Shown: in pieces, positions 23,152 to 32,143 of the stretch
How the letters are laid out: the number at the start of each line of letters is the position of its first letter
Numbering within the stretch: the first letter of the stretch is position 1
Assembly (NCBI GenBank): GCA_001314805.1
Contig: LJSY01000032.1
Coordinates: forward strand, 17,445 to 51,576
Direction: 5' to 3'
Origin: Rhodobacteraceae bacterium HLUCCO18
GTDB lineage: Bacteria > Pseudomonadota > Alphaproteobacteria > Rhodobacterales > Rhodobacteraceae
DNA: 34,132 bases
The notes under the pieces: generated by a model
The model's database searches: none
The model's input: only the letters and a program-made list of their open reading frames with translations
What the model was told of the DNA's origin: nothing
Made by a program: the position numbers and the translations under genes

Positions 23152-24263
23152 CCCTTCTCGACCGCGCTACAGCTGGACGCACCGATACCCACCGGCGCGC
23201 GACCCGACAGACCCATGCCGACGTGGTGCACCGTCTGTGCGCCATGCTCGACCGCATCCTGTCGCCGCTGGTCTGGACCGGAACGTCCCGGGACCACACG
23301 CTTCTGGACTTTCCCGACCATGCCAATGTCGGCGACAGCGCGATCTACGCCGGCGAGGTCGCCTGGCTGCGCGAAAAAACCGGACGGGGACCGGGCTTCG
23401 TGGGCAAGCTGGACGCGGACGGGGACTGGGATCGCGCGGCGATCCCGACATCGGGTCCCATCCTTCTGCATGGCGGCGGAAACTTCGGCGACATCTACCC
23501 CAGGCACCAGAATTTCCGCGAGGAACTGCTGGGCACGTTTCGGGATCGCCCCTTGGTGCAGCTGCCGCAGTCGATCCACTTCGGAGACGCTTGCGGCGTC
23601 GACCGCACTGCCGCCTCCATCGCCAACCACCGGGATTTCACGCTTCTGACCCGCGATCACGAAAGCCATGCGCTGGCCCATCGCCATTTCGATTGCCGGG
23701 TGGAGATGTGTCCCGACATGGCCTTCGGGCTGGGCACGCTGCAGCGCCCCGCGCCGCCGGTGCGGGACGTGCTGTTGCTTCTGCGGACTGACGTGGAGCG
23801 CGTGACCGAGCGCCCGGGCCGCGTCCTGCCGACGGGTTGGCATGTCGCCGACTGGATGGGGGAGCCCGCCGATGTGCATGCCCGCGCGCTCCGCTCTGCC
23901 CGTACGCTGGCCCTGCGCAGCGCCAACCCCCTCGATTTGCGGAGGCGCGCGCGCCGCGTGGCCTATTACGATGCGCTTGCGCAGCAGAGGATCGACCGCG
24001 GTCTGCGCCTGCTCGGGTCGGCGCGGTTCGTGATCACCGACAGGCTCCACGGCCATATCCTGTGCACGCTCATGGGGATCCCGCACGCCGTTCTCGACAA
24101 TTCCTACGGCAAGATCGCGCGGTTCGCGCGCGCCTTCGCCACCGTCTGGGACGGCGTCGTCCTCGCCGACGGGCTGACCGAGGCCATCGGCGCCGCCGAG
24201 GACTGGCTGGCGCGGAATGGCGGAGCTTTGCAGACCGGGAAAGGACCGGACAGATGGGCATGA
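23148..24263 (+). CDS. Polysaccharide pyruvyl transferase family protein (ExoV-like)
   Basis: 371 aa. Seen: LDFPDHANVGDSAIYAGE, the family's N-terminal N-x-GD motif, LLHGGGNFGDIYPRHQNFRE, PLVQLPQSIHFGD, RDHESHALAHRHF, CPDMAFGLG, and ITDRLHGHILCTLMGIPHAVLDN at the C-terminus. These match CsaB/ExoV-type enzymes, which transfer pyruvate from phosphoenolpyruvate to a sugar as a ketal, giving the polymer negative charge. The overlap with the flippase gene fits modification of the lipid-linked unit before flipping. Family members without proven activity exist, so the reaction is inferred. Confidence 0.87.
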   Translation: MTLLDRATAGRTDTHRRATRQTHADVVHRLCAMLDRILSPLVWTGTSRDHTLLDFPDHANVGDSAIYAGEVAWLREKTGRGPGFVGKLDADGDWDRAAIPTSGPILLHGGGNFGDIYPRHQNFREELLGTFRDRPLVQLPQSIHFGDACGVDRTAASIANHRDFTLLTRDHESHALAHRHFDCRVEMCPDMAFGLGTLQRPAPPVRDVLLLLRTDVERVTERPGRVLPTGWHVADWMGEPADVHARALRSARTLALRSANPLDLRRRARRVAYYDALAQQRIDRGLRLLGSARFVITDRLHGHILCTLMGIPHAVLDNSYGKIARFARAFATVWDGVVLADGLTEAIGAAEDWLARNGGALQTGKGPDRWA

Positions 24264-25210
24264 CGACACTAGACAATCGGGCGGCCATGACAGGGCAGCC
24301 ATTGGCGACCGTGACCATCTGCACACGCAACCGGGCGGCCTCGCTGGCCCGCACGCTGGCCTCGATCGTCGAGGCCGCCCGCGCCGTGTCGGAGGACTGG
24401 GAGCTTCTGGTCGTCGACAACGGCAGCACCGACGACACCTCAGAGGTGGTCGACGGTTTCGCCGGGTGCTTGCCCATCCACAGGATCCTACATTCCGTCC
24501 CGGGGCTGTCGAATGCGCGGAATGCCGGGGTGGCGGCGGCGCGGGGCCGGTTCATCATCTGGACAGACGACGATCTGACGGTCGATCGCGCGTGGCTCGC
24601 GGCCTATCTCGCGGCCTTTCGCACATGGCCCGATTGCGCGATCTTCGGCGGGCGGGCGATCCCCCGCTACGCCGAGCCCGTGCCCGCGTGGTTTCTGGCA
24701 TGCGAGGACGACCTCGCGAGCCTTCTGGCGATCCGCGACGCGCCCGACTGGGACGAGATCACGCCCGAGCGTGTGCCCTATGGCCTGAACTACGCCGTGC
24801 GCACGGACGTGCAGCGCGCCCACCCCTACGACCCGGAGCTCGGCGTCGCGCCGGGGCGGCGTCTGGGCGGAGAGGAAACCGGGATGATCCGCGCCGCACT
24901 CCGGTCCGGCGTCCGGGGGCGCTGGGTCTGGGGCGCGACGGTCCATCACCTGATCCCGCCCGAACGCCAGACGGCAGCTTACATCTTCCGCTATTATCGC
25001 GCGCACGGGTTCCGCTTTCCCGATCTGCCGGTCGAGGATGCGCGGCCCCTGCGCCTGTCGCAGGCCGCGGGGATCGCCGGCCGCCTCGGCCGCAAGGCTA
25101 CCATGGCGGCCTTGCGGCGCCTGCGAGGCGAACCGGCCTGGGTTCGCTCGTTCATCTCCTTCGCGCGCACTGTGGGCACGATCGACCGGCTGCGCGGAGG
25201 CCGGGTCTAG
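24254..25210 (+). CDS. GT2 family glycosyltransferase
   Basis: 318 aa from the ATG at 24254 (AAAGGA about 9 bases upstream), overlapping the pyruvyl transferase gene by 10 bases. Seen: a GT-A fold with VTICTRNRAASLARTL, LLVVDNGSTDDTSEVV, GLSNARNAGVAAARGRFIIWTDDDL, the D-x-D metal motif in TDDDL, and the GGEETGMIRAAL region that carries the ED/E base of GT2 enzymes. It uses a nucleotide-sugar donor and acts in the cytoplasm. No membrane segment is visible. A 126-base gap separates it from the next gene. Confidence 0.9.
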   Translation: MGMTTLDNRAAMTGQPLATVTICTRNRAASLARTLASIVEAARAVSEDWELLVVDNGSTDDTSEVVDGFAGCLPIHRILHSVPGLSNARNAGVAAARGRFIIWTDDDLTVDRAWLAAYLAAFRTWPDCAIFGGRAIPRYAEPVPAWFLACEDDLASLLAIRDAPDWDEITPERVPYGLNYAVRTDVQRAHPYDPELGVAPGRRLGGEETGMIRAALRSGVRGRWVWGATVHHLIPPERQTAAYIFRYYRAHGFRFPDLPVEDARPLRLSQAAGIAGRLGRKATMAALRRLRGEPAWVRSFISFARTVGTIDRLRGGRV

Positions 25211-25336
25211 CGGGCGGACGGCCCTGCACCGACGGTCGGACGCCTGTCCGACATGCCATTGCAGGAGAGATTTGCGTGTCGCCGCCCGGTCCGCACCTGC
25301 TCGGAGCCGTGGAGGCCATTACCGGAAAGGGCCTGC

Positions 25337-26500
25337 ATGGCCAGTGTCGTCTTCTTCGCCTTCGACATCGCGGAAGCGTCCCAGATCCGTCGGATCGAGA
25401 GCCTTCGCGCGCTGGGGCACGACGTCGCCTCGGTGTCGTTTCGCAAGACCAACATGAATGCCGGGTTCCGCCCCGACTGGCGTGATCTGACCCTCGGACC
25501 CAACAGCAACCATCGCTACGGGCTGCGCCTGTGGCGTCTGCTGCGAGCGTTGGTGCGCGTCTGGCGGCACCGCGCTTTCCTGCGGGACGGCGATCTTTGG
25601 ATCGCACGCAATCTCGACATGGCCGTTCTCGCCGTGGCGCTGCGTCGGCTGACGCGTCCAGACGTGCGCATCGTCTACGAATGCCTCGACATCCACGGTC
25701 TTTTTACGCGGCGCGACGCCGTTGGCCGCGCGATGCGGGCCATCGAACGCCGGATCCTCGACCGATCCGATCTGCTCATCGTGTCCTCTCCGGGGTTCCT
25801 GCGCGCCTATTTCGGCCCCGTGCAGGGCTACAAGGGACCCGTCGCGCTGGTCGAGAACAAGCTCTGGCTCGGGGCGCGCGCCCTGCCGCGCCCGCAGGTC
25901 CCCATGACGCGCCTCGGGGGGGCGCCGCTGACCCTTGGCTGGGTGGGATCCCTGCGCTGCGCCCGAAGCCTCGAGATCCTCGCGAGCGCCGCGTCGGTCA
26001 TGGGGTCCTCGATCCGGATCCTGTTTCACGGCAACGTTCATGCCCATGCCGTGGCGGGATTCGACGCCGTTCTGGCGAACCATCCGAACATCGAGTACCG
26101 CGGCGCTTACCGCTATCCCGACGATCTCGCGGGCATATACGGCAACTGCGACGTGGTCTGGGCGCAGGACCTCTGGCAGGCGGGCGCCAACAGCGATTGG
26201 CTCTTGCCCAACAGGATCTACGAGGCCAGCTATTTCGGCTGCCCGTCCATTGCCGTCTCCGGTACCGAGACCGCCCGGCGCGTGGAAGAGGACGGGTTGG
26301 GCTTCGTCCTGCCGGTGGCCTCGTCCGCCGCCCTCGTGACGCTCCTGCGCGGCCTTGACGCCGCCATGCTCCGGGCCGCCTCGGCGCGGCTGCTGGCGAT
26401 GCCGGCGTCACGGTTCAGCCTCACGCCGGACGAGCTTGCCGACCTGCTGGCGCCGGTGCTCTCGCAGGACGGGAAATCCATCGCGCTGCCCGCCGAGTGA
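25337..26500 (+). CDS. GT4-type glycosyltransferase
   Basis: 387 aa from the ATG at 25337 with GGAAAGG seven bases upstream. Seen: VVFFAFDIAEASQIRRIESL at the start, VYECLDIHGLF, LLIVSSPGFLRAYF, LTLGWVGSLRCARSLEIL opening the donor domain, NIEYRGAYRYPDDLAGIYGNCDVVWAQDLW, and LPNRIYEASYFGCPSIAVSG, the GT-B donor-binding region with conserved Glu. It is distinct from the two paralogous GT4 genes. It is the last gene of the first exopolysaccharide run; a 333-base gap follows. Confidence 0.87.
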   Translation: MASVVFFAFDIAEASQIRRIESLRALGHDVASVSFRKTNMNAGFRPDWRDLTLGPNSNHRYGLRLWRLLRALVRVWRHRAFLRDGDLWIARNLDMAVLAVALRRLTRPDVRIVYECLDIHGLFTRRDAVGRAMRAIERRILDRSDLLIVSSPGFLRAYFGPVQGYKGPVALVENKLWLGARALPRPQVPMTRLGGAPLTLGWVGSLRCARSLEILASAASVMGSSIRILFHGNVHAHAVAGFDAVLANHPNIEYRGAYRYPDDLAGIYGNCDVVWAQDLWQAGANSDWLLPNRIYEASYFGCPSIAVSGTETARRVEEDGLGFVLPVASSAALVTLLRGLDAAMLRAASARLLAMPASRFSLTPDELADLLAPVLSQDGKSIALPAE

Positions 26501-26833
26501 GTCGCGGCGAAGAGACGTTGCCTTGCCGGAGCCTGTTCCAGATCTTCCCAAACTTTGGGCAGTTGCGACTTTTCCGGAGCACACGCCCGAGGGCAGGCCG
26601 AAACCCGCCGAAAGGCGTGCAGATCGCCAGATGATGCTGCGACCGCGCAAGACCGCCGAGATGTTGTGGTGATCGGGTGAATTCGCGAAAAATCCCGCGC
26701 GAAGCCGTGTCACGGGGCGTGGAGACGCCGGCAAGAGAGCGCCGAGGCGCCGCATGGTTCCGCAAAAAATGCTGCAAATGCGAGAGGCCATGTGTCAGGG
26801 TCAAACCGTGGGGGCCCATCGGAGGATTGGGCC
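26501..26833. promoter_or_regulatory. Intergenic region upstream of the ExoY-like gene
   Basis: 333 bases without a credible gene. It contains the perfect palindrome CCCAAACTTTGGG (26547-26559), a TTCGCG...CGCGAA inverted repeat (about 26,681-26,703) and a strong ribosome site GGAGG at 26821-26825. It is the likely control region of the initiating transferase. No confident -35/-10 pair was found. Confidence 0.4.
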
Positions 26834-27547
26834 ATGTCGCTCGCAGACCAGGCTGCCATTGAAGCCGAGACTTCGACTGCCATGTCGGCGGCGCAGCGCC
26901 AACGGGACATGTCACCATTTCAGGGGTCGTTCGTCGTCGGCGGCCTGTCCAAGCGGGTCGCGGACATCGTCATCGCCGGCATCGTCCTGTTCGTCCTGTC
27001 GCCGCTGTTCGTGTTCACCGCGCTTCTTGTCCGGTGTTCGAGCCCGGGCCCCATCTTTTTCGGCCATGAACGGATCGGGTGCGGTGGCCGCACGTTCCGC
27101 TGCCTGAAGTTCCGGACCATGCGCCGGGACGCGGAACAGGTCCTGCGCTCGGTTCTGGAAGCGGACCCGGCTCTCGCGCGGGAATGGAACGAAACCAGGA
27201 AGCTGCGAAATGACCCGCGGATCACGCGGATCGGCCGCGTCCTGCGGGAATACAGTCTCGACGAGCTGCCGCAGCTGATCAACGTCATGCGGGGTGAGAT
27301 GAGCCTTGTGGGACCGCGCCCGGTCGTTTCGGCCGAACTGGCGCGCTACGGTCACCGCGCGGCGCATTACCTGTCGGCCCGCCCGGGCATCACCGGGCTC
27401 TGGCAGGTCAGCGGCCGGAGCGACACGAGCTATGCGCGGCGCGTGGCGCTCGACACCCGCTACGTGCGCGAATGGAGCTTGGCCAACGACCTGGCGATCC
27501 TCGTGCGGACCATCCCGGCGGTGCTTGGCTCCCGCGGCTCATATTGA
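26834..27547 (+). CDS. Initiating sugar-phosphate transferase (ExoY/WbaP C-terminal type)
   Basis: 237 aa from the ATG at 26834, eight bases after GGAGG. Seen: a membrane hairpin VADIVIAGIVLFVLSPLFVFTALLV (about residues 43-67), then FFGHERIGCGGRTFRCLKFRTM, RRDAE, SLDELPQLINVMRGEMSLVGPRP, and ARPGITGLWQVSGRSD, all hallmarks of the bacterial sugar transferase domain (PF02397). It moves a hexose-1-phosphate from a nucleotide sugar onto undecaprenyl phosphate, the first step of repeat-unit synthesis. The short form without the multi-helix N-terminal domain resembles ExoY. It stands alone, flanked by intergenic regions, so it may have its own promoter. Confidence 0.93.
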   Translation: MSLADQAAIEAETSTAMSAAQRQRDMSPFQGSFVVGGLSKRVADIVIAGIVLFVLSPLFVFTALLVRCSSPGPIFFGHERIGCGGRTFRCLKFRTMRRDAEQVLRSVLEADPALAREWNETRKLRNDPRITRIGRVLREYSLDELPQLINVMRGEMSLVGPRPVVSAELARYGHRAAHYLSARPGITGLWQVSGRSDTSYARRVALDTRYVREWSLANDLAILVRTIPAVLGSRGSY

Positions 27548-27565
27548 AGGGGCGGTCAGGCCACA

Positions 27566-27597
27566 AATGAAATCCGAATAGAGGCTCGATTTTCATT
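27566..27597 (+). terminator. Possible terminator hairpin after the ExoY-like gene
   Basis: AATGAAATC (27566-27574) can pair with GATTTTCATT (27588-27597) with a one-base bulge and a 13-base loop. It lies 18 bases after the stop codon. No T-run follows, so it is weak as an intrinsic terminator. Confidence 0.3.
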
Positions 27598-27686
27598 CGA
27601 CGTGACGCGGGGAAGATCATGCACATCCTGTGCCACTATAAATTGCCGGCGTATGTCGAACAGTCGAATTGGAAACCGACCGTTAT

Positions 27687-28847
27687 TCAATGGTCGATCC
27701 TGCGATCGTCAGAAATTTTTCGCACGATGGCGATGAAGGTCTCGAATTGCCGTCCCGCGTCCAATTCCGGGCGACAGGCATGACGACGCGCGGCGGCTGA
27801 CATCGCGTCATGGGCCGCGCTGTCGTCCCAGAGTCGCCGGACCTCGGCGACCCATGCCTCGGTGTCCGCACCGAACGGCAGGACCACGCCGCCCGGGCCG
27901 ATCGCCTCTGGCAACCCGCCGCGATCCGTCCCGATGACAGGCAACCCGCTGCATTGCGCCTCGGAGGCGACGCGCCCCCAGGCTTCCTCCCAAACGCTCG
28001 GCGCAAGCACGATCCGCGCGCGGGCATAGACCTCCCTGACATCGGATTTGCGCCGCTCGAAACGGATGTTCGGGTAGGGCGCGATCCGGTGTTCGAGCGC
28101 CGCACGGTCCTCGGTCGACAGAAGCCAGCTTTCGACGAAAAGGAACGGGATGTCGGGGCAGCGAGCGGCGATCTCGATGGTGCGGTCGATGCCCTTCTCG
28201 AACACCGGATTGATCATGACCACGGCGCTGCCGCGACAGTGCACGGCGAAGCGTGCGGGGTCGATCATCGGCGGGATCACATGGGCGTCGATGCCGAATA
28301 CGTTCTTGTAGCGGCTTGCCGTAAAACGGGAATTCGCGATGAAGGCCGCTGCGTCGGCCATTCTCGGGTCACCGCCGAGTTCGTCGAACTCCACGTTCCG
28401 CAGGTACAGGATGACCGGAACGCGCCGGGCGCGGAATGCCTGCGCCAGCGGCACGCTTCCGTGGCATTGCACGACCGCCACATCGGGCGCGGTGGCGTCG
28501 CAGAACGCCGCGACGGCGTCCCCCGGGGACCAGGCGCGGTAGACCGGATATCCGGGGTGGCGGTCCATCACCACCGGACCGCGCCCGAGCTTGAGACGCG
28601 CGCGCGCGCGCCATCCGAACACGCCATTTCCATAGAGCGGCGCCAGCACGACCGGCAGGTCGCCCCGCGCGATCAGGCGCCGCGCCATGTCGTCTGTGCT
28701 GCTCTGCACACCGCCGCCATCCTCGGGCGGGAATCCGTTGCCGCCTGCGAAGGCGACCCGTATCGGCCGCGCCCCGGCGTCGTGACCGGTTCCGCCCCCG
28801 ATGGCTGGTGGGCCGGCACCAGCGAGAGGATCTTCAAAGGGAGTCAT
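27687..28847 (-). CDS. GT4-type glycosyltransferase, paralogue of the 19456 gene
   Basis: 386 aa from the ATG at 28847; a longer open frame upstream encodes no recognisable fold and the ribosome site is weak. After about 28 low-complexity residues the fold begins with IRVAFAGGNGFPPEDGGGVQ. Seen: VPVILYLRNVEFDELGGD, CPDIPFLFVESW, APSVWEEAWGRVASEAQC and IGTDRGGLPEAIGPGG, each with a near-identical counterpart in the gene at 19456-20565. The two are therefore duplicates by descent, in opposite orientations about 7 kb apart. Predicted role: a sugar transferase of the same exopolysaccharide, perhaps with changed acceptor. It is divergent from the GT2 gene at 29108. Confidence 0.88.
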   Translation of the reverse strand: MTPFEDPLAGAGPPAIGGGTGHDAGARPIRVAFAGGNGFPPEDGGGVQSSTDDMARRLIARGDLPVVLAPLYGNGVFGWRARARLKLGRGPVVMDRHPGYPVYRAWSPGDAVAAFCDATAPDVAVVQCHGSVPLAQAFRARRVPVILYLRNVEFDELGGDPRMADAAAFIANSRFTASRYKNVFGIDAHVIPPMIDPARFAVHCRGSAVVMINPVFEKGIDRTIEIAARCPDIPFLFVESWLLSTEDRAALEHRIAPYPNIRFERRKSDVREVYARARIVLAPSVWEEAWGRVASEAQCSGLPVIGTDRGGLPEAIGPGGVVLPFGADTEAWVAEVRRLWDDSAAHDAMSAAARRHACRPELDAGRQFETFIAIVRKISDDRRIDH

Positions 28848-29107
28848 GGCGTTCCGAATCCGTTCAACTGGAAATGGCCCACAGATCATACGGCAGATTT
28901 CCGGGCGTCCTGGCCGAAAACGCCGAAAGACACACATATTCAGGTTTCGGCAAAACTCTGCACAAATGGGAGGCGCTTCTGCGCCGAATTCAGCCGAATG
29001 CTGGTAGAGGGACGATATTGATAAATTGCCATTGAATGCGGACGGAAGTCTGGCACAATCAAGCGCGGTGGGTGCCGAAATATACGCCATTGCGAACCGG
29101 AGATCAG
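28848..29107. promoter_or_regulatory. Divergent region between two glycosyltransferase genes
   Basis: 260 bases, visibly more A+T-rich than the neighbouring genes, as expected for promoters of both directions. It contains a hairpin GGCGC-TTCT-GCGCC (28972-28985) and an A/T-rich stretch GATATTGATAAATTG (about 29,012-29,027). No firm promoter assignment was possible. Confidence 0.35.
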
Positions 29108-30160
29108 ATGAACACTCGGATGCAGAGCGGATGCGCCGTCGACGAGCCTTCGCCCCGAGCGCGGGTCGCCGTGATCATCGCGGCCCGCGATGCCGCACGG
29201 ACCGTCGCGGGCGCGGTCGCATCCGCGCTGTCGCAGGAGGAAACGACGGAGGTGGTCGTCGTGGACGATGCCTCCACGGATGACACGGCGCACACTGCAC
29301 TGCGCGCCGCCCCCGGCGATACCCGGCTGCAGGTCATACGGACGTCGCGGAATCTCGGCCCGGCGGCCGCTCGCAATCTGGGTATCGCTGCGACATCGGC
29401 CCCGTTCATGGCAGTGCTCGATGCCGATGACGCGATCCTGCCCGGGCGTTTCGCAAACCTCTTGAAGCGGACCGGCTGGGACCTGATCGCCGACAACATC
29501 GTTTTTCTGCCCGATGCCGACGACCTCGGAGCGTTGGCAAGGGACAATGGACAGGCGACGGGATTGAGCGCTCTCGATCTTGCCGGGTTCGCCCTCGGCA
29601 ACCTCTCCGGAAAGGGCCGGACGCGGGGCGAGCTCGGGTTTCTCAAGCCGTTGATGCGCCGCGATTTCCTCGACCGGCATGGTCTGCGATATGACGAGGA
29701 CCTCCGCCTCGGCGAGGATTATGACCTCTATGCACGTGCGCTCTTGTGCGGGGCGCGGTTCCTCGTCGCGCACCGCACCGGCTACGCGGCCCGGGTCCGT
29801 GCGGCATCCCTCAGCGGACGGCATCGCACGGCCGATCTTGCAGCGCTGGAAGCGGCCACGCGGCGCCATCTCGAGGCACTGGGACCCGATCACGCCGCGC
29901 GTCCCGTCCTGACGCGGCTGCATCTTGAAGTGGCCGCGCGGCATCGCCTGCGCGCCTTCCTCGATCGGAAGGCCGAGCGCGGCGCCGTGGCCACCCTGCG
30001 CTTCGCCGTCAACCCACCGTCGAACCTGTGGCCCATCGCGCGCGGCGTTCTGCGCGACAAGCTCGCCGGACGGGCCGGGCCGCCGCCCGTGCAATCGGTG
30101 CGCTATCTCCTTGCACCCATCCCCGAAGCACCTCGGGCAGAGAGCCCGTCGCGGGCATAG
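29108..30160 (+). CDS. GT2 family glycosyltransferase (ExoO/ExoA-like)
   Basis: 350 aa from the ATG at 29108 with GGAG upstream. Seen: VAVIIAARDAARTVAGAV, VVVVDDASTDDTA, LGPAAARNLGIAATSAPF, the D-x-D in VLDADDAI, LGFLKPLMRRDFLDRHGLRY, and DLRLGEDYDLYARAL with the ED catalytic base. The KPLMRR...GEDYDLY pattern is like succinoglycan glucosyltransferases such as ExoO and recurs in the gene at 32332. Its last 58 bases overlap the 3' end of the convergent polymerase gene, and its C-terminal 20 residues may thus be poorly constrained. Confidence 0.88.
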   Translation: MNTRMQSGCAVDEPSPRARVAVIIAARDAARTVAGAVASALSQEETTEVVVVDDASTDDTAHTALRAAPGDTRLQVIRTSRNLGPAAARNLGIAATSAPFMAVLDADDAILPGRFANLLKRTGWDLIADNIVFLPDADDLGALARDNGQATGLSALDLAGFALGNLSGKGRTRGELGFLKPLMRRDFLDRHGLRYDEDLRLGEDYDLYARALLCGARFLVAHRTGYAARVRAASLSGRHRTADLAALEAATRRHLEALGPDHAARPVLTRLHLEVAARHRLRAFLDRKAERGAVATLRFAVNPPSNLWPIARGVLRDKLAGRAGPPPVQSVRYLLAPIPEAPRAESPSRA

Positions 30161-31341
30161 ACCAGGGTCGCGATCATCAGGATCGTCGCGAAGTTGAACT
30201 GGAAATAGACCGGCACCTCCAGCGGCGTCATCGACAGGATCATCGCCGTGCAGGCGAACAGGATCGAGGCGCGGTAATCGGCCGCGACGAGCGCGAGGCG
30301 CAGTGCGCCAAGGGCCGTGGCGACAAGGAGCGCGACCTGTATCGACACCCCGACGACGCCCAGTTCCACCGCATTCGACAGATAGAGATTGTGGAAATGA
30401 AAGCCGGTGCGCGACGCGATCCCGAACTCGGCCCAAAGCCGCTCGGCCACCGGATTGCCGGGTTGCCAGAACGCCTGGAACCCGGTGCCGAGCAGCGGCC
30501 GCCGCGCGATCTCGTCGAGTGCCGCGCGCCACAGGTCGGTGCGGCCCGTGAGGGTGATGTCCTTGCCCGTCGCCGCCAGGATCATCGCCGCCACGGTGTC
30601 GATATTGGCGATGACGAGAATGCAGAGCGTGCCGGCGGCCATCACCGCGAGCGCCGTCACTGCCACCTGAAGGGGAAGGTTCAGGCGACGCAAGGCCCAC
30701 AGAAGCGGATAGGCGGACAGCCCGATGAGCGCCGCGAAAAGCGCACCGATGGACTGCGCCAGCACCAGGGCGGCCACCCCCAGACACGCGGCGAACAGCG
30801 CCCCGGTCCGCGCCATGGACGAGGCGCCGGCCCGCAGCACCAGGCCCGCCGCGATCACGGTCAACAGCGCCGCGGTGGCGCCCATGGCGTTCTTGCTGGC
30901 GAAATAGCCCGTCAGCGCGCCGGTATCGGTGCGGTAGTTGCCGGTGGTCACGCTCATCAGAACGACGGCGGTCTGCACGCTCGCGATCACCAGAAGGAAA
31001 CGCCCCGGCGGCAGACGGCGCGCCAGAACGATCGCGAAGACGACCGTCGCGGTCAGCTGGATCGCCGCACGCAGGGACTGGGCCGGAACCTCTGACCAGA
31101 TCACGCTCGCAAGGCAGAAGGCCGGCAGGATCAGGACGAGGCGGTAATCGACGAGGTCCAGCACCGCCTCGGCCGGTCGCAGCACCAGCAGCATCATGCC
31201 CGACATCAGGAACAGGAGCGCCCCGGGCGCCCCGAGGATGGGCTCGACCGCGAGCGCGGCCACAAGAATGCCGCCCGTCAGCCGGTCGATGTCCGGGATC
31301 CGGCCCTGGACGCGGCCGAAGACATCGGCGTGCATCGCCAT
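30103..31341 (-). CDS. O-antigen ligase/polymerase family protein (ExoQ-like)
   Basis: 412 aa from the ATG at 31341, one base after the stop of the glycanase gene. Seen: about ten to twelve hydrophobic stretches and, near residues 265-330, GRTDLWRAALDEIARRPLLGTGFQAFW followed by FHFHNLYLSNAVELGVVGV. These are the two signatures of the Wzy_C/O-antigen ligase family (large periplasmic loop with Arg and the His-Asn motif). It should polymerise flipped repeat units in the periplasm. Ligation to another acceptor is an alternative for this family. Its 3' end overlaps the convergent GT2 gene by 58 bases. Confidence 0.9.
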   Translation of the reverse strand: MAMHADVFGRVQGRIPDIDRLTGGILVAALAVEPILGAPGALLFLMSGMMLLVLRPAEAVLDLVDYRLVLILPAFCLASVIWSEVPAQSLRAAIQLTATVVFAIVLARRLPPGRFLLVIASVQTAVVLMSVTTGNYRTDTGALTGYFASKNAMGATAALLTVIAAGLVLRAGASSMARTGALFAACLGVAALVLAQSIGALFAALIGLSAYPLLWALRRLNLPLQVAVTALAVMAAGTLCILVIANIDTVAAMILAATGKDITLTGRTDLWRAALDEIARRPLLGTGFQAFWQPGNPVAERLWAEFGIASRTGFHFHNLYLSNAVELGVVGVSIQVALLVATALGALRLALVAADYRASILFACTAMILSMTPLEVPVYFQFNFATILMIATLVYARDGLSARGASGMGARR

Positions 31342-31342
31342 C

Positions 31343-32107
31343 TCAGCGCCCCCCGCACAGGACGGAGGCCGCGAAGGCGCAGGGCGCGCCGAGCGGCGTG
31401 AACGCGATCCAGTCGATCTCGGCCTCGACCGGAAGCGACGACGCATCGAAGGGGCCCATCCAGTCAGGGAAGCTCGCGCTGCTCCACAGGCTTGCATAGA
31501 TCTTCTGCGGTGCCTGCGGAATGGGTGTGCCGGGCGCGGTGCGATGCACCTCGGCGCCATCGACGAACCAGGCAATGCTTTCGGGGCTCCAGGTGAAGGC
31601 GTAGGTGTGAAACCCGGTATCGCTGCGCCCGTCCAGCGGGGCGGACCCGCCGTTGGTCTCAGCGCCTTCCACGAAGGTGTTGAACGTCGCCCGGGCTGTG
31701 TCACGCAACAGGATCTCGACGTCGATCTCGTGATGTGCGCGGCCATGCACGGGGCCGATATAGGTGAAGAACGCCGCGTTCAGGCCCGACCCGGCGCCCG
31801 TGCGCATCCGAACCTCGAACGTGCCATGACCGAATTGCGCGCGGCTCTGGATCTCGCCGCAGCGGTGGCCGGTTGCGTCGGGCGTCTCGGGCTGCACTTG
31901 CAGAACCAGGTGGCCGTCACGCAGGGAAACGGCGTCGCGCGACCATGTGCAGTTCATCCAGTCGCCATTGGACCAGCCGTCCGATATCATCCAGCGATCC
32001 TCGTCGAGCGTGTCGAACCCGTCGAGGAACGCAGGCTCCGCCAGGGCGGGACCGGCAAGGCAGATCGCGGCTGCGAGAACTGGGGTCTGTCCGGGCATCC
32101 GGGGCAT
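31343..32107 (-). CDS. Secreted GH16 endo-glycanase (ExoK-like)
   Basis: 254 aa from the ATG at 32107; another ATG three codons later is possible, and the longer open frame upstream is not protein-like. Seen: a signal peptide ending in CLAGPALA, then GH16 features: GFDTLDEDRWMISDGWSNG, SRAQFGHGTFEVRMRTG, the catalytic motif HEIDVEIL (E-I-D-x-E, nucleophile and acid/base Glu), and FHTYAFTWSPESIAWFVDG. Known: rhizobial ExoK cleaves nascent succinoglycan to set chain length. Here it would act on the locus product after secretion. It is co-transcribed with the polymerase, giving a making-and-cutting pair. Confidence 0.9.
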   Translation of the reverse strand: MPRMPGQTPVLAAAICLAGPALAEPAFLDGFDTLDEDRWMISDGWSNGDWMNCTWSRDAVSLRDGHLVLQVQPETPDATGHRCGEIQSRAQFGHGTFEVRMRTGAGSGLNAAFFTYIGPVHGRAHHEIDVEILLRDTARATFNTFVEGAETNGGSAPLDGRSDTGFHTYAFTWSPESIAWFVDGAEVHRTAPGTPIPQAPQKIYASLWSSASFPDWMGPFDASSLPVEAEIDWIAFTPLGAPCAFAASVLCGGR

Positions 32108-32143
32108 GGGTCCGTCTGTCGCTCCACGCCGAGGGGTTCCTTT

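Noticed and set aside
28940-30787. Minus-strand frame of 615 codons across the divergent region
   Set aside because: It spans parts of the polymerase gene in the wrong frame and the antisense of the GT2 gene, with no domain.
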